Origin: Sphingobacterium sp. HMA12
Lineage (GTDB): Bacteria; Bacteroidota; Bacteroidia; Sphingobacteriales; Sphingobacteriaceae
NCBI RefSeq assembly: GCF_002933815.1
Contig: NZ_BEYR01000001.1
Span: forward strand, 2,999,074 to 3,063,073
Length of the DNA stretch: 64,000 nucleotides
Reading direction: 5' to 3'
Shown here: positions 1 to 9,456 of the stretch, in pieces
Layout of the letters: each line of letters starts with the position of its first letter
How positions within the stretch are numbered: position 1 is the first letter of the stretch
The notes under the pieces: model-generated
Database searches by the model: none
What the model saw: the letters and a program-made list of their open reading frames with translations, nothing else
What the model was told of the DNA's origin: nothing
Translations under genes and position numbers: made by a program

Positions 1-535
1 TCACGCCAATATAGGCTGCAACCTGCTTTTGGGGCAGGCAGGCGATCAAGCTAGGGTATCGGGTGCAAAATCTTTCATAACGTTCCTTAGCAGTCAAACG
101 TAAGTTTTCCATCGCACGGCTTTGGTAATATACCAGGGCATTTTCAGCCAGTATCCTAAAATAGATATTCAACTGCGGGATTTCTTGGTACAGCCTATTC
201 AGATCCGCTTTTGCAATCATGGCGATTTCAGAATCGAATATGGCATCCACAACAAGATGCCCCGGCTTGCCTGTGATAAGGCTATACATATCCCCAATCC
301 ACCAGCCTTCGGGAGCAAATTGCTGAATATAAGGATTGCCATTTTCATCCACACAATAACTACGCAAACAGCCCGAAACAACGAATAGCGCATAGCGGCT
401 CACATCTCCTTCCAACAATAAAACCTGTTTTTTCTTGACCTTTTTCAATTTGACAAAAGAAAAGAAAAGCTCCTTCTCTTGGGCGTTAAGATCAATTTGA
501 TTCTGGATGCTCTCCGCTAATAGATGTTGCTCCAT
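1..535 (-). CDS. Crp/Fnr family transcriptional regulator (C-terminus cut by window edge)
   Basis: The reading frame starts at an ATG at 535 and stays open to the left edge, so about 178 residues are visible and the C-terminus is missing. The N-terminal two thirds has the cyclic-nucleotide-binding jelly-roll pattern (LLLEGDVSRYALFVVSGCLR, later FAPEGWWIGD and the linking helix). Translation ends inside the helix-turn-helix (LPQKQVAAYIGV). Bacteroidota proteins of this type usually lack the cAMP-contacting residues, and no ligand can be inferred. The gene has its own good promoter candidate in the 121-bp gap after the upstream lpd gene, so it is probably expressed separately. The target is unknown. 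Confidence 0.88.
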   Translation of the reverse strand, partial: MEQHLLAESIQNQIDLNAQEKELFFSFVKLKKVKKKQVLLLEGDVSRYALFVVSGCLRSYCVDENGNPYIQQFAPEGWWIGDMYSLITGKPGHLVVDAIFDSEIAMIAKADLNRLYQEIPQLNIYFRILAENALVYYQSRAMENLRLTAKERYERFCTRYPSLIACLPQKQVAAYIGV

Positions 536-559
536 AGGATAATGCTGATTGATATACAG

Positions 560-590
560 CAAATATAGTTTATCCCTAAATCCGAACCAA
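560..590 (-). promoter_or_regulatory. Bacteroidota-type promoter for the Crp/Fnr gene
   Basis: On the minus strand TATATTTG (567 to 560) matches the Bacteroidota -7 box TAnnTTTG. A TTGG (590 to 587) lies 19 bases upstream, the usual -33 spacing. The ATG of the regulator is about 25 bases downstream at 535, giving a short leader. Confidence 0.55.
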
Positions 591-656
591 GGTTTCCGTC
601 AATTGTTTATTGTTTGCAGAAAGTCACCCATATGACCCTCTGCAAATCAAATACAG

Positions 657-2060
657 CTAAATATTGACCGATGGTCGCCCCGATGCTATGGTATGCGCTT
701 CCTTCATGACTTCGGAGTAGGTTGGGTGAGCGTAAGAGATCCGGGCCATGCTATCCGCCGTAATTTCATATTCCAGCCCCACGACTGCCTGTGCAATAAG
801 ATCCGCCGCCCTGGCGCCGAGCACATGTACCCCCAAAAGTTCACCATAGACCGGATCCGCCAAAACTTTCACAAAACCCTGCGTATCCATTCCTGCGCGT
901 GCACGCGCATTGGCAGAAAACGGGAAGCTACCGACGCGATATTTTATTCCTCTGGCTTTGAGCTCCTCTTCACTGAGACCTACAGAGGCTACTTCAGGCC
1001 AGGTATAAACAACGGCAGGTATCCGGTCATAATGTATTTTTGGTTTTTGACCGTTGATCTGTTCGACAACAAATACCGCTTCCTCCTCCGCTTTGTGGGC
1101 CAACATCGCCCCACCGATCACATCACCGATGGCATAGATATCGGGCGCAGCGGTCTGCAATTGACTATTTACCACAATCGTTCCCTTAGCATCCAACTGA
1201 ACATCCGTATTTTCCAGCCCCAATCCTTCCGTATAAGGTTTGCGACCGACGGCCACCAAAACATAATCCGCCTTTATTTCCTGCTCCTGCCCAGAACGGT
1301 CTTTGAACCAAACTTTTGCCTCATTTCCGAGATGCTCAGTTTTATAAACAGCCTGCTGAAGCAGTATACGAATCCCTTCTTTCGACAGGATCTTTTTGAG
1401 CCCATCTCCCAGTTCATGATCCATATTCGCAAGGAGATGATCGGCATATTCGATGATCGTAACTTCAGTTCCCAATCTATTGAATATAGAAGCCATCTCC
1501 ACCCCAATGACACCGCCACCAATAATAACCATGGTTTTCGGTTGTGCTTTGAGGGATAAAGCCTCCGTTGACGTGATGATTCTCTCCTTATCTATTGTCA
1601 CTCCGGGAATAGTAGCCGGTTTCGATCCTGTCGCAATAATGATTTTATTTCCCCGAATAAGTTCACTTTCGTTGTCTTCTTTGATAACGCGTAGTGTTGA
1701 ATTATCCACAAAAGAGGCTGTACCATGAACTACCGTTATCTTATTTTTCCGCATAAGAAAATTAAGACCCTGGGTATTCTGTAGTACCACCTGATCCTTA
1801 CGCGCATACAGCCGTCCAAAGTCTACTGACAAGCCATCGGCCGTAATTCCATGTGCCGCAAAATGATGCACGGCATCGTGATAATGGTGGGTACTGTCCA
1901 AAATAGCCTTTGTCGGAATACAACCAACATTGGTACACGTCCCGCCCAATGTGTTGTATTTTTCGATCAATACGGTTTTATACCCCAATTGAGCGCCACG
2001 AATGGCGGCTACATAACCACCAGGTCCAGAACCAATAATAACTAGATCATACTGTTCCAT
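657..2060 (-). CDS. lpdA: Dihydrolipoyl dehydrogenase (E3)
   Basis: A 467-residue flavoprotein that reoxidises the dihydrolipoyl group of 2-oxoacid dehydrogenase complexes or the glycine cleavage system, passing electrons to NAD+. The FAD-binding GSGPGG motif is at residues 11-16, and the redox-active disulfide GGTCTNVGCIPTK has Cys42 and Cys47. A second nucleotide-binding glycine motif (GGGVIGVE) lies near residue 180. The C-terminal dimer-interface HPTYSE supplies the catalytic His445/Glu450 pair. Length is normal for the family. No E1 or E2 gene is adjacent, so this is a stand-alone copy and the parent complex cannot be named from context. The upstream intergenic region carries two operator-like repeats. 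Confidence 0.95.
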   Translation of the reverse strand: MEQYDLVIIGSGPGGYVAAIRGAQLGYKTVLIEKYNTLGGTCTNVGCIPTKAILDSTHHYHDAVHHFAAHGITADGLSVDFGRLYARKDQVVLQNTQGLNFLMRKNKITVVHGTASFVDNSTLRVIKEDNESELIRGNKIIIATGSKPATIPGVTIDKERIITSTEALSLKAQPKTMVIIGGGVIGVEMASIFNRLGTEVTIIEYADHLLANMDHELGDGLKKILSKEGIRILLQQAVYKTEHLGNEAKVWFKDRSGQEQEIKADYVLVAVGRKPYTEGLGLENTDVQLDAKGTIVVNSQLQTAAPDIYAIGDVIGGAMLAHKAEEEAVFVVEQINGQKPKIHYDRIPAVVYTWPEVASVGLSEEELKARGIKYRVGSFPFSANARARAGMDTQGFVKVLADPVYGELLGVHVLGARAADLIAQAVVGLEYEITADSMARISYAHPTYSEVMKEAHTIASGRPSVNI

Positions 2061-2144
2061 ATTTCAAATTATTTAATGCACTTATTAACTATCATTCCAC
2101 TCAAATTCCAACCGTATTATTTCAACATAATACGCTATTACTTT

Positions 2145-2163
2145 AAATACCAATCAGTATATT
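2145..2163. repeat. Operator-like repeat, copy 1
   Basis: AAATACCAATCAGTATATT. It matches copy 2 at 17 of 19 positions and contains an ATAC-N6-GTAT dyad typical of a dimeric repressor site. It lies about 85 bases upstream of the lpdA start. Confidence 0.4.
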
Positions 2164-2240
2164 AAAATAAAACAAAAACATAAAAAAAAGAAGGAATATT
2201 AATTTTAAAAACTAATAACACAAGACAAATATATAAAATA

Positions 2241-2259
2241 AAATACCATTTAGTATATT
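2241..2259. repeat. Operator-like repeat, copy 2
   Basis: AAATACCATTTAGTATATT, direct orientation, 96 bases from copy 1, with the same ATAC-N6-GTAT dyad. The two mismatches fall inside the dyad spacer, consistent with selection on the arms. The binding factor is unknown. Confidence 0.4.
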
Positions 2260-2413
2260 TTTATTATTACCCAAAAGAAGGCTAAGGAAGTCCGCTCGGA
2301 TAAGAGGATCGCCAACACCGGCGCAACTCCACGGACGATCGGATTTTATTGAAAATATGTTTCGGATATTTTATAACTTCATAGCGGATTAGCTATTAAA
2401 AATATATTCATCG

Positions 2414-2884
2414 ATGAAAGAACATCAATATAAAGCGACTGTCGAATGGACTGGCAATTTGGGTAGTGGTACAGATCATTACAACAATTATGAAAGAAGC
2501 CATCTGATCTGTGTAAAAGATAAAGTTATTATCCAAGGCTCATCCGATCCGGCATTTCGTGGGGATCCCAGCAAACACAATCCCGAAGATCTGCTCCTTG
2601 CTTCATTATCCTCCTGTCATATGCTCTGGTATCTCCATTTCTGTTCGGTCAACAATATTGTTGTTGAAGAGTATATCGACCATGCCACAGGGACAATGAT
2701 CGAGGAAGAGAGTGGCAAAGGCTTCTTTAAAGAGGTTATACTTAGCCCTTCTATTCGTGTCCAGCGAACGGAAATGATCGACAAAGCAATAGCACTCCAC
2801 AAAAAGGCCAGTGAATATTGCTTTATTGCAAACTCAATGAATTTCCCGGTACTCCATCAGCCTCATGTTCGATCTGAAGTGTAA
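2414..2884 (+). CDS. OsmC/Ohr family protein
   Basis: A 156-residue protein of the OsmC/Ohr family, thiol peroxidases that reduce organic hydroperoxides. The usual pattern is present: an N-terminal beta region (YKATVEWTGN), the segment HNPEDLLLASLSSCHMLWYL carrying the first conserved Cys in a helix (residue about 73), and a second Cys in ASEYCFIANSM (residue about 137). The LLLASLSSCHMLWYL form with an added CxV tail is nearer the OsmC/YhfA-like branch than classical Ohr. No neighbouring regulator is on the same strand. The stop lies 2 bases from the end of the convergent LytTR gene. Confidence 0.88.
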   Translation: MKEHQYKATVEWTGNLGSGTDHYNNYERSHLICVKDKVIIQGSSDPAFRGDPSKHNPEDLLLASLSSCHMLWYLHFCSVNNIVVEEYIDHATGTMIEEESGKGFFKEVILSPSIRVQRTEMIDKAIALHKKASEYCFIANSMNFPVLHQPHVRSEV

Positions 2885-2886
2885 TC

Positions 2887-3582
2887 TTATCTGTTGCCGA
2901 GGCGTTCTTGTAATTCCCTTCTAAAAGTAATCCCCACAGGCAGGTTTATATCATTGATCTGCACCATACCATGCTCATACTTACTGACCTTATTGATCGA
3001 AGCGATATAGGATTTATGGATGCGGACAAATTTGGAAGCAGGTACTTGTTTTAAAATCTGTTGGGTAGTACTGGCTGTAAGGTATGTCTGGGCAGGTGTC
3101 ACAATTTTTACATAATTACCAAAACTTTGAATAAAGTCGATTTGCGCAAGTTTCACCTCAATCAATCGCCCATCCATGCGAATACTAATTGCTTTTGGTT
3201 CCTCCTCTTGTGGCACCAGACTATTTGTGTAGGAAAGAAAACGTTGTACAGCCTTAAAAAAACGGGGGAAAGATATGGGCTTCAATAAATAATCAACAAC
3301 CCCATAATCATAGCTTTCCAGTGCGTACTCCGAGTAGGCAGTGGTCAATATTGTTTTGGGTGGATTGTCCAGCATTTTCAGAAACTCCATTCCAGTGATT
3401 TCGGGCATATCAATATCCAGAAAAATCAGGTCGACCCTATTATTTCGCAGATATTCCAATGCTTCAAATGCATTGTAACATTGGGCAGCCAATTCCAGAT
3501 CAGCGCTTCTTTCGATATAATTCACCAATACATAATGTGCAGCTGGTTCGTCGTCAACCACAATACAGCGATTTTTCTCCAT
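2887..3582 (-). CDS. LytTR-family response regulator
   Basis: A 231-residue two-domain regulator. The receiver domain has the acidic pair D10/D11, the likely phospho-acceptor Asp56 (LIFLDIDMP) and the conserved Lys101 (YLLKPISF). Residues from about 135 form the LytTR DNA-binding domain (IEVKLAQIDFIQSFGNYVKI, FVRIHKSYIASINKV). It lies 2 bases downstream of the LytS-type kinase on the same strand, so the two form a co-transcribed pair. Bacteroidota LytTR pairs often control nearby transport genes. The divergent efflux operon starting at 4767 is a plausible target, but this is inference from position only. Confidence 0.93.
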   Translation of the reverse strand: MEKNRCIVVDDEPAAHYVLVNYIERSADLELAAQCYNAFEALEYLRNNRVDLIFLDIDMPEITGMEFLKMLDNPPKTILTTAYSEYALESYDYGVVDYLLKPISFPRFFKAVQRFLSYTNSLVPQEEEPKAISIRMDGRLIEVKLAQIDFIQSFGNYVKIVTPAQTYLTASTTQQILKQVPASKFVRIHKSYIASINKVSKYEHGMVQINDINLPVGITFRRELQERLGNR

Positions 3583-3584
3583 AG

Positions 3585-4595
3585 CTAAAGATTTATGACT
3601 AAAGATACCTCAAACTCCTCTTTACTGGCGTTTGTATTTAACTGATACCGGTTGGGATATAACAATTTCAATCGTGCTACCGTATTTTCCAAACCTATTT
3701 TTGCCGAAAAAACGTTCCTTTTTTTTACGGGAACGGAATTTCGTACATGCAAATATAAGTTCCCTTTTTCAATCCTGATGGAAATCCCTACGTAACAATC
3801 TTCTATACTACAGGTACCATGCTTAAAGGCGTTTTCAACAAACGTAATCAGTAGCATCGGCGCAATCTGGTAGTTGACTCCCTCCTCCCGCTGATAATCA
3901 AAATCTATCTTCGTACGATAACCAAGACGTTCACGTTCCAATTCAATATAACTCGATATAAAGTCAATTTCATCATCCATTGACACAAATTCCCTATCGC
4001 TACTTTCCATTTGATAACGTAGCAATTGAGACACCTTGATAATCAGTTCAGAAGTACGTTCCGGAAATTTGAGGCTGATACCATAGATGGTGTTCAATGT
4101 ATTGAACAAAAAATGAGGGTTCAGCTGTTTTTTTAAATTGGACAATTGGGTCTGGTTGGAAAGCAATTCTCTGCGTGTTTTCAATCGCTGGAAGCGATAG
4201 AATTCGATAAATTGGATACTGCCCAAAATACAGATTAACGAGCCTAATAATACCCCCAATTGGTAATGGAATGTTTTCTGAGCAAGATTTTTGTACAGAA
4301 AACAATTTTTGTAGATTACATTTTCCGTTATTTCTTTTAGAATGAGGGCAAAAACCAGCAGTATTGCGATGGAAGAAAGCGCATACAATATGGCTTTATT
4401 CTTTTTTAGCAGCAGCGGCAGCAGAAAAAAACGATTCACCTGCGCATGAACGTATAAGATCAGAAAATAGATCACCCCCATTAAAAAACCCTTCCAGCTT
4501 AAAATCAGGATCCAGTCATTCAACGTAAAGAGGATAAACGAAAAGATCAATAATGTAATTTCCTGTATGATCTTATTCTCCAGCACCTTTCTCAT
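3585..4595 (-). CDS. LytS/YpdA-type sensor histidine kinase
   Basis: A membrane sensor kinase, about 336 residues. The N-terminal half has four hydrophobic segments. The His_kinase block QLNPHFLFNTLNTIYG carries the phospho-accepting histidine, followed by an HATPase N-box (LLITFVENAFKHG). No separate sensory domain is visible, so sensing probably occurs in the membrane. The frame extends upstream to an ATG at 4652, but 4595 is preferred because an AAGGGATT sequence directly precedes it and the extra 19 residues look like a stray extension. The partner regulator follows 2 bases after the stop. Confidence 0.9.
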   Translation of the reverse strand: MRKVLENKIIQEITLLIFSFILFTLNDWILILSWKGFLMGVIYFLILYVHAQVNRFFLLPLLLKKNKAILYALSSIAILLVFALILKEITENVIYKNCFLYKNLAQKTFHYQLGVLLGSLICILGSIQFIEFYRFQRLKTRRELLSNQTQLSNLKKQLNPHFLFNTLNTIYGISLKFPERTSELIIKVSQLLRYQMESSDREFVSMDDEIDFISSYIELERERLGYRTKIDFDYQREEGVNYQIAPMLLITFVENAFKHGTCSIEDCYVGISIRIEKGNLYLHVRNSVPVKKRNVFSAKIGLENTVARLKLLYPNRYQLNTNASKEEFEVSLVINL

Positions 4596-4766
4596 AATCC
4601 CTTGTTTTGTTAAAAATCTGTTACAAAGTAAAAGTATTAAGTTTATAACCACCGAAAAATAAATGACGAATTAAATTGGTCACTTTTAAACGCTATAGAT
4701 CATTTTAAACGGACTTTACAGCAGACATGCTCCTTATCTTCGTCTCCATAAAATGATATATAACCT

Positions 4767-6155
4767 ATGCTGAAATTGAATTTAGTGTTGTCATTGGCTG
4801 TATCACTTGCGACCTCAACCTTATTTGCCCAAAAGCTTACCATTCGTGATGCTGTAGACCAAGGTCTGGCAAATTATGGAATTATCAAGGCGAAAGCGTA
4901 TTATTTCCAATCTTCACTACAGACCAACGAACAGGTAAAACGTGACTTCTGGCCCAATTTGACCGTTGTAGCGCAACAAGATTATGGTACCATCAACGGA
5001 CAGAATGGCCCATTGTATGGATTTGGTGGACTCGGTGTCGCTTCCTCGGGTGCGGCACTACCGGAGCAAAATTGGAATTCCGCTTTTGGAGCGCTTTATC
5101 TTGCCAACATCAATTGGGATATCTACACCTTTGGCCGCAAAAAAGAGCGCATCGAATTGAGCAAAGCGGACAGCAAACGATTGGAAATTGACCTTCAACA
5201 AGAACAATTCCAACATAAGATCAAAATTGCCGCAGCCTACCTGAATCTTCTGGCGAGCCAACGTCTCCAAAAAAATCAACAGAAAAACCTGGATCGTGCA
5301 TTAGTTTTCTTTAACATCGCTGCGACGAAAGCCAAAAATGGGATTTTACCGGGTGTCGATTCAACATTGGCTTCGGCAGAGGTATCCCGTGCCAAGATCA
5401 GCCTGAATCAAGCGGGGGAAAATGTGAAGGAACAAAACAACAAATTGACGGTATTGATGGGAATCAATTCGATAGACCTTCAGATTGACACTGCCCTAGT
5501 AACAAAAACACCGGCTCAACTGCTAAGCACTGACCCGGCTTTGGTAGACAACAACCCGGTACTTCAATATTACAAAAGCCGGATTGAAGTGGGCGAACAA
5601 CAGCTGAAGCTTTCAAACAAGGAATTTTTACCAACCCTCTCCGCTTTCGGAGTTTTTCAGGCAAGGGGTTCCGGTTTCAAAAGCGATTACACCACAGACC
5701 TTCAAGCTTTTACAAGAAATTATTGGGAGGGTATTCGTCCCAACCGACAAAACTATCTTTTGGGTCTAGGGATCAACTGGAATATCACCTCGATCGCACG
5801 TATCAACAAAAAAATCAGTGCACAGCGATACACCAACGATGCCTTGCGGGAGGAATATCAAACTACTGCGGCGCAATTTGTCGCACAGCTCGATGCCGCT
5901 GATGTTAAAATCAAGTTAGCTCAGCAGAGCGATATCGAAGCACCAAGACAGGTGTCAGCTGCCCTACAGGCCTACAATCAGAAGATGGCCATGTACAAAA
6001 ACGGCCTGGCAACACTTGTAGATATCACCCAGACCTTATATACCCTGAATAGAGCCGAAACAGATCGCGAAATCGTCCATATCAACCTGTGGCAGTCACT
6101 TTTACTAAAAGCTGCTGCAGCTGGAGATTTCGATATTTTCAACAAAGAATTATAA
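4767..6155 (+). CDS. TolC-family outer-membrane efflux channel
   Basis: A 462-residue outer-membrane factor. The signal peptide ends near TLFAQ (residue about 22). Two repeated alpha-helical/beta-barrel halves typical of OEP channels follow, with long coiled-coil helices rich in Gln, Ala, Leu and Lys. It opens a three-gene operon whose pump starts 10 bases after its stop. Having the channel gene first is unusual, since adaptor-pump-channel is the common order. A TATCTTCG box about 30 bases upstream of the start is a weak -7 candidate. Confidence 0.93.
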   Translation: MLKLNLVLSLAVSLATSTLFAQKLTIRDAVDQGLANYGIIKAKAYYFQSSLQTNEQVKRDFWPNLTVVAQQDYGTINGQNGPLYGFGGLGVASSGAALPEQNWNSAFGALYLANINWDIYTFGRKKERIELSKADSKRLEIDLQQEQFQHKIKIAAAYLNLLASQRLQKNQQKNLDRALVFFNIAATKAKNGILPGVDSTLASAEVSRAKISLNQAGENVKEQNNKLTVLMGINSIDLQIDTALVTKTPAQLLSTDPALVDNNPVLQYYKSRIEVGEQQLKLSNKEFLPTLSAFGVFQARGSGFKSDYTTDLQAFTRNYWEGIRPNRQNYLLGLGINWNITSIARINKKISAQRYTNDALREEYQTTAAQFVAQLDAADVKIKLAQQSDIEAPRQVSAALQAYNQKMAMYKNGLATLVDITQTLYTLNRAETDREIVHINLWQSLLLKAAAAGDFDIFNKEL

Positions 6156-6165
6156 ATAACACCGC

Positions 6166-9100
6166 ATGAATTTAATACGTTTTGCCTTACGTAAGCCGAT
6201 ATCCATTCTTGTACTGGTCATGGGACTTATTGTATTTGGAATTGGCGCAGTACGCACGATCAAGGTCGACATTTTACCCAAAATGAACCTTCCTGTTATT
6301 TATATTGCGCACCCCTTTGGGGGTTATTCTCCAGATCAGATGGAGTCTTATTTTGCGAAAAACTACGTCAATATCCTGCTTTTTGCCAACGGCGTCAAAT
6401 CCATTGAGACCAAAAACATCCAGGGGTTAACCTTAATGAAGATCTCCTACTACGAAGACACCAACATGGCCCAAGCGGCAGCCGAATTGAGTGCATTGGC
6501 TAATCGTATCCAGGCCTCCTTTCCACCGGGGTCACAACCGCCTTTTATTATCCGGTTTGACGCATCTTCGCTTCCTGTTGGTCAATTGGTACTTAGCAGC
6601 GATAAACGGTCTAACAACGAATTACAGGATCTGGCCAATGTGTATGTTCGGGCTTCATTTACTTCCATACCGGGATTACTTTCCCCGCCACCATTTGGAG
6701 GGAGCCCCCGTACCATCGAGGTCAATGTGGATCCCGACCTCATGCGCAGTCACAACATGACCCCCGATCAGGTCGTCGAAGCATTAAAACTCAACAACCA
6801 GACCGCACCTGCCGGAAATGTCCGTATAAAAGACAAAAACTATATTACGCCCACCAATAACACCATTCGGGATGTAAAAGATTTTGAGAAAATCCCGCTT
6901 TTTAAAGGCGGTGTTCAAAATCTCTATCTGGGTGATATTGCCACAGTGAAAGACGGCGCCGATGTTACCGCAGGTTATGCACTCGTCAATGGCAAACGAT
7001 CGGTCTACGTCAGTATTGCCAAGGCCGGTGATGCTTCCACTTGGGAAGTCGTACAAAACCTGAAGGCCGCACTTCCAAAAATACAGAATACCTTGCCCGA
7101 AGATGTCAAGTTATCCTATGAGTTTGACCAATCCGTCTATGTCATCAACTCCGTCAAAAGTTTGATTACCGAAGGCGCTATCGGTGCAATCCTCACCGGT
7201 TTAATGGTTTTACTCTTTTTAGGTGACCGTAGAGCTGCCTTAATCGTTATCCTAACGATTCCGATCTCGGTTATTTCGGGTGTACTCTTCCTGAAACTAT
7301 TTGGCCAGACCATCAATCTGATGTCCCTGAGCGGATTGGCACTGGCAATCGGTATCCTCGTTGACGAAAGTACAGTTACGATAGAGAATATACACCAGCA
7401 CCTGGATATGGGCAAGCCCAAAGCATTGGCAATCTGGGATGCCTGTAAGGAAATTGCCCTGCCAAAGCTGTTGATTCTATTGTGTATCCTCGCCGTATTC
7501 GCTCCAGCTTTTACAATGACAGGTATTCCCGGATCCTTATTCCTACCGCTGGCCCTGTCGATCGGATTTTCGATGATCATCTCCTTTCTGTTGTCACAGA
7601 CTTTCGTACCGATCATGGCCAATTGGCTCATGAAAGATCACCACAAAACCGGTGCACATAAAATAAATCCAAAAGGCCTGAATGCCGATGAAGTCCAATT
7701 TGCCGAAACAGGTCTTTCGGTCGAATCCGAACAAGATACCCTGAATCAAAAGAAACTTCTTGTCGAACGGGAAGATTTTAATAACGATGGTAAAATCAGC
7801 CTGTTTGAACGATTCAGAAATCGGTTTATGAAAATGATCGATCGACTGTTCAAACAGAAGAAAATTATCACCGTCGTCTACCTAGTGGGTGCAATAAGCC
7901 TGGTACTCGTTTTGCTCAATACGATTGGACAGGACGTATTTCCAAAGGTCAACTCAAGTCAATTTCAGATGCGACTCCGCGCCGTCGAAGGCACCCGCAT
8001 TGAACGTACGGAAGAAAAGGCCAAACGGGCATTAGCTGAACTTGAACAACTGGTAGGTAAAGAACATATTAGCATATCGTCTGTTTATATTGGTCAACAC
8101 CCTGGGCAGTTCTCCGTATCACCGATCTACCTGTTTATGGCAGGTCCCCATGAAGCTGTTTTTCAAATCGCCCTCAAAGATTATCACCACGATATGGACA
8201 GTTTCCGCGATGAATACAGAAAACGCCTCAAAGCCGCTCTTCCTGATGTGCAAGTTTCTTTTGAACCAATCGAACTCACCGACAAAGTCCTGAGCCAAGG
8301 TTCGCCGACACCTATCGAGGTACGGATAGCGGGTAAGAACAAAAAGAATAATGAAAAATACGCCGGCAAATTAATTGAAGAACTAAAGGCCATTCCGTAT
8401 TTCAGGGATGTACAACTCGCACAATCGATCAAATACCCGTCCTATGACATCAATATTGACCGGGTACGTGCTGCCCAGCTTGGTATTGACCTCGCTGAAG
8501 TGACCCGCTCATTGATTGCTGCAACATCCTCTTCCCGTTACACAGAAAAAAATACCTGGATTGATGAAAAAGCCGGACTCTCTTATAATGTGCAGGTACA
8601 GGTTCCCATTGATAAAATGAAAGACGAGAAAGAGATCGGTGAAATTCCGCTGTTAAAAAATTCGTCACGGCCGATCCTGAGTGACATCGCGACCATTACA
8701 CCTTCCTTTACTTATGGCGAAAACGACAACTTAGGTGCTATGCCTTACATTTCTGTCACGGCCAATATTGATCATACCGATCTAAAAACAGCCTCTAAAG
8801 ATGTACAACGCAGCATTAAGGAGTTAGGTGAATTACCCCGCGGTCTTTCGGTGGAGCAAATCGGATTAGGAAAAGTGCTGAGCGAAACAATGGACAGTTT
8901 GCAGGCTGGATTAGCTGTAGCGATTATCGTGATATTTCTGATGCTTTCGGCCAACTTTCAGTCATTTAAAGTTTCCATGGTCGTCCTCACCACTGTTCCA
9001 GCCGTTGTCCTTGGGTCCCTGCTGATGCTTTTATTGACCGGTTCAACGCTTAACCTACAGTCTTATATGGGTATTATCATGTCCGTTGGTGTATCCATCG

Positions 9101-9456
9101 CTAATGCAGTGCTGCTGATTACCAATGCCGAACATATCCGCAAGCACAATCAAAACGCCTTGGCTGCCGCACGCGAAGCAGCCTCACTACGTCTACGCCC
9201 TATTATTATGACCAGTTTGGCCATGATTGTCGGGATGTTGCCCATGGCTATAGGCCATGGCGAAGGCGGTGAACAGGTATCTCCTTTGGGGCGTGCCGTT
9301 ATCGGAGGCTTACTATTCTCTACTTTTGCCGTACTGGTGATTTTACCGCTGATATTTGCCTGGGCACAAGAGAAAAGCAGCACCCAATCCATTTCGCTAG
9401 ATCCCGAAGATGAAGAAAGTAAACATTATATTGCAGCATTAAAACCTTTATCATGA
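6166..9456 (+). CDS. RND-family efflux pump (HAE/AcrB-like) with EF-hand-like loop
   Basis: A 1096-residue inner-membrane proton-driven exporter with the two-fold RND layout: TM1, a large periplasmic loop, TM2-6, a cytoplasmic linker, TM7, a second loop, TM8-12. The TM4 region reads GLALAIGILVDESTVTIEN, keeping the acidic residue of the proton relay but with Asp-Glu where AcrB has Asp-Asp. The linker between the halves is longer than in AcrB and carries a canonical EF-hand loop, DFNNDGKISLFE, at residues 537-548. The stop overlaps the adaptor start by 4 bases (ATGA), so translation is probably coupled. Substrate unknown; an organic compound is likely because no metal-type motif is present. 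Confidence 0.93.
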   Translation: MNLIRFALRKPISILVLVMGLIVFGIGAVRTIKVDILPKMNLPVIYIAHPFGGYSPDQMESYFAKNYVNILLFANGVKSIETKNIQGLTLMKISYYEDTNMAQAAAELSALANRIQASFPPGSQPPFIIRFDASSLPVGQLVLSSDKRSNNELQDLANVYVRASFTSIPGLLSPPPFGGSPRTIEVNVDPDLMRSHNMTPDQVVEALKLNNQTAPAGNVRIKDKNYITPTNNTIRDVKDFEKIPLFKGGVQNLYLGDIATVKDGADVTAGYALVNGKRSVYVSIAKAGDASTWEVVQNLKAALPKIQNTLPEDVKLSYEFDQSVYVINSVKSLITEGAIGAILTGLMVLLFLGDRRAALIVILTIPISVISGVLFLKLFGQTINLMSLSGLALAIGILVDESTVTIENIHQHLDMGKPKALAIWDACKEIALPKLLILLCILAVFAPAFTMTGIPGSLFLPLALSIGFSMIISFLLSQTFVPIMANWLMKDHHKTGAHKINPKGLNADEVQFAETGLSVESEQDTLNQKKLLVEREDFNNDGKISLFERFRNRFMKMIDRLFKQKKIITVVYLVGAISLVLVLLNTIGQDVFPKVNSSQFQMRLRAVEGTRIERTEEKAKRALAELEQLVGKEHISISSVYIGQHPGQFSVSPIYLFMAGPHEAVFQIALKDYHHDMDSFRDEYRKRLKAALPDVQVSFEPIELTDKVLSQGSPTPIEVRIAGKNKKNNEKYAGKLIEELKAIPYFRDVQLAQSIKYPSYDINIDRVRAAQLGIDLAEVTRSLIAATSSSRYTEKNTWIDEKAGLSYNVQVQVPIDKMKDEKEIGEIPLLKNSSRPILSDIATITPSFTYGENDNLGAMPYISVTANIDHTDLKTASKDVQRSIKELGELPRGLSVEQIGLGKVLSETMDSLQAGLAVAIIVIFLMLSANFQSFKVSMVVLTTVPAVVLGSLLMLLLTGSTLNLQSYMGIIMSVGVSIANAVLLITNAEHIRKHNQNALAAAREAASLRLRPIIMTSLAMIVGMLPMAIGHGEGGEQVSPLGRAVIGGLLFSTFAVLVILPLIFAWAQEKSSTQSISLDPEDEESKHYIAALKPLS

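Larger units (their letters stand above)
2061..2413. other. Divergent intergenic region between lpdA and the osmC-like gene
   Basis: 353 bases without a gene, mostly very AT-rich. It holds two near-identical 19-base repeats (2145-2163 and 2241-2259) and a short GC-rich stretch (about 2290-2340) that can fold. No ORF of note is present. It must contain the promoters of both flanking genes, but no clean TAnnTTTG box with a -33 partner was found for either. Confidence 0.5.

Noticed and set aside
693..1559. Long plus-strand frame of 288 codons
   Set aside because: It lies wholly opposite the well-supported lpdA gene, has no family-like sequence and biased composition; a shadow.
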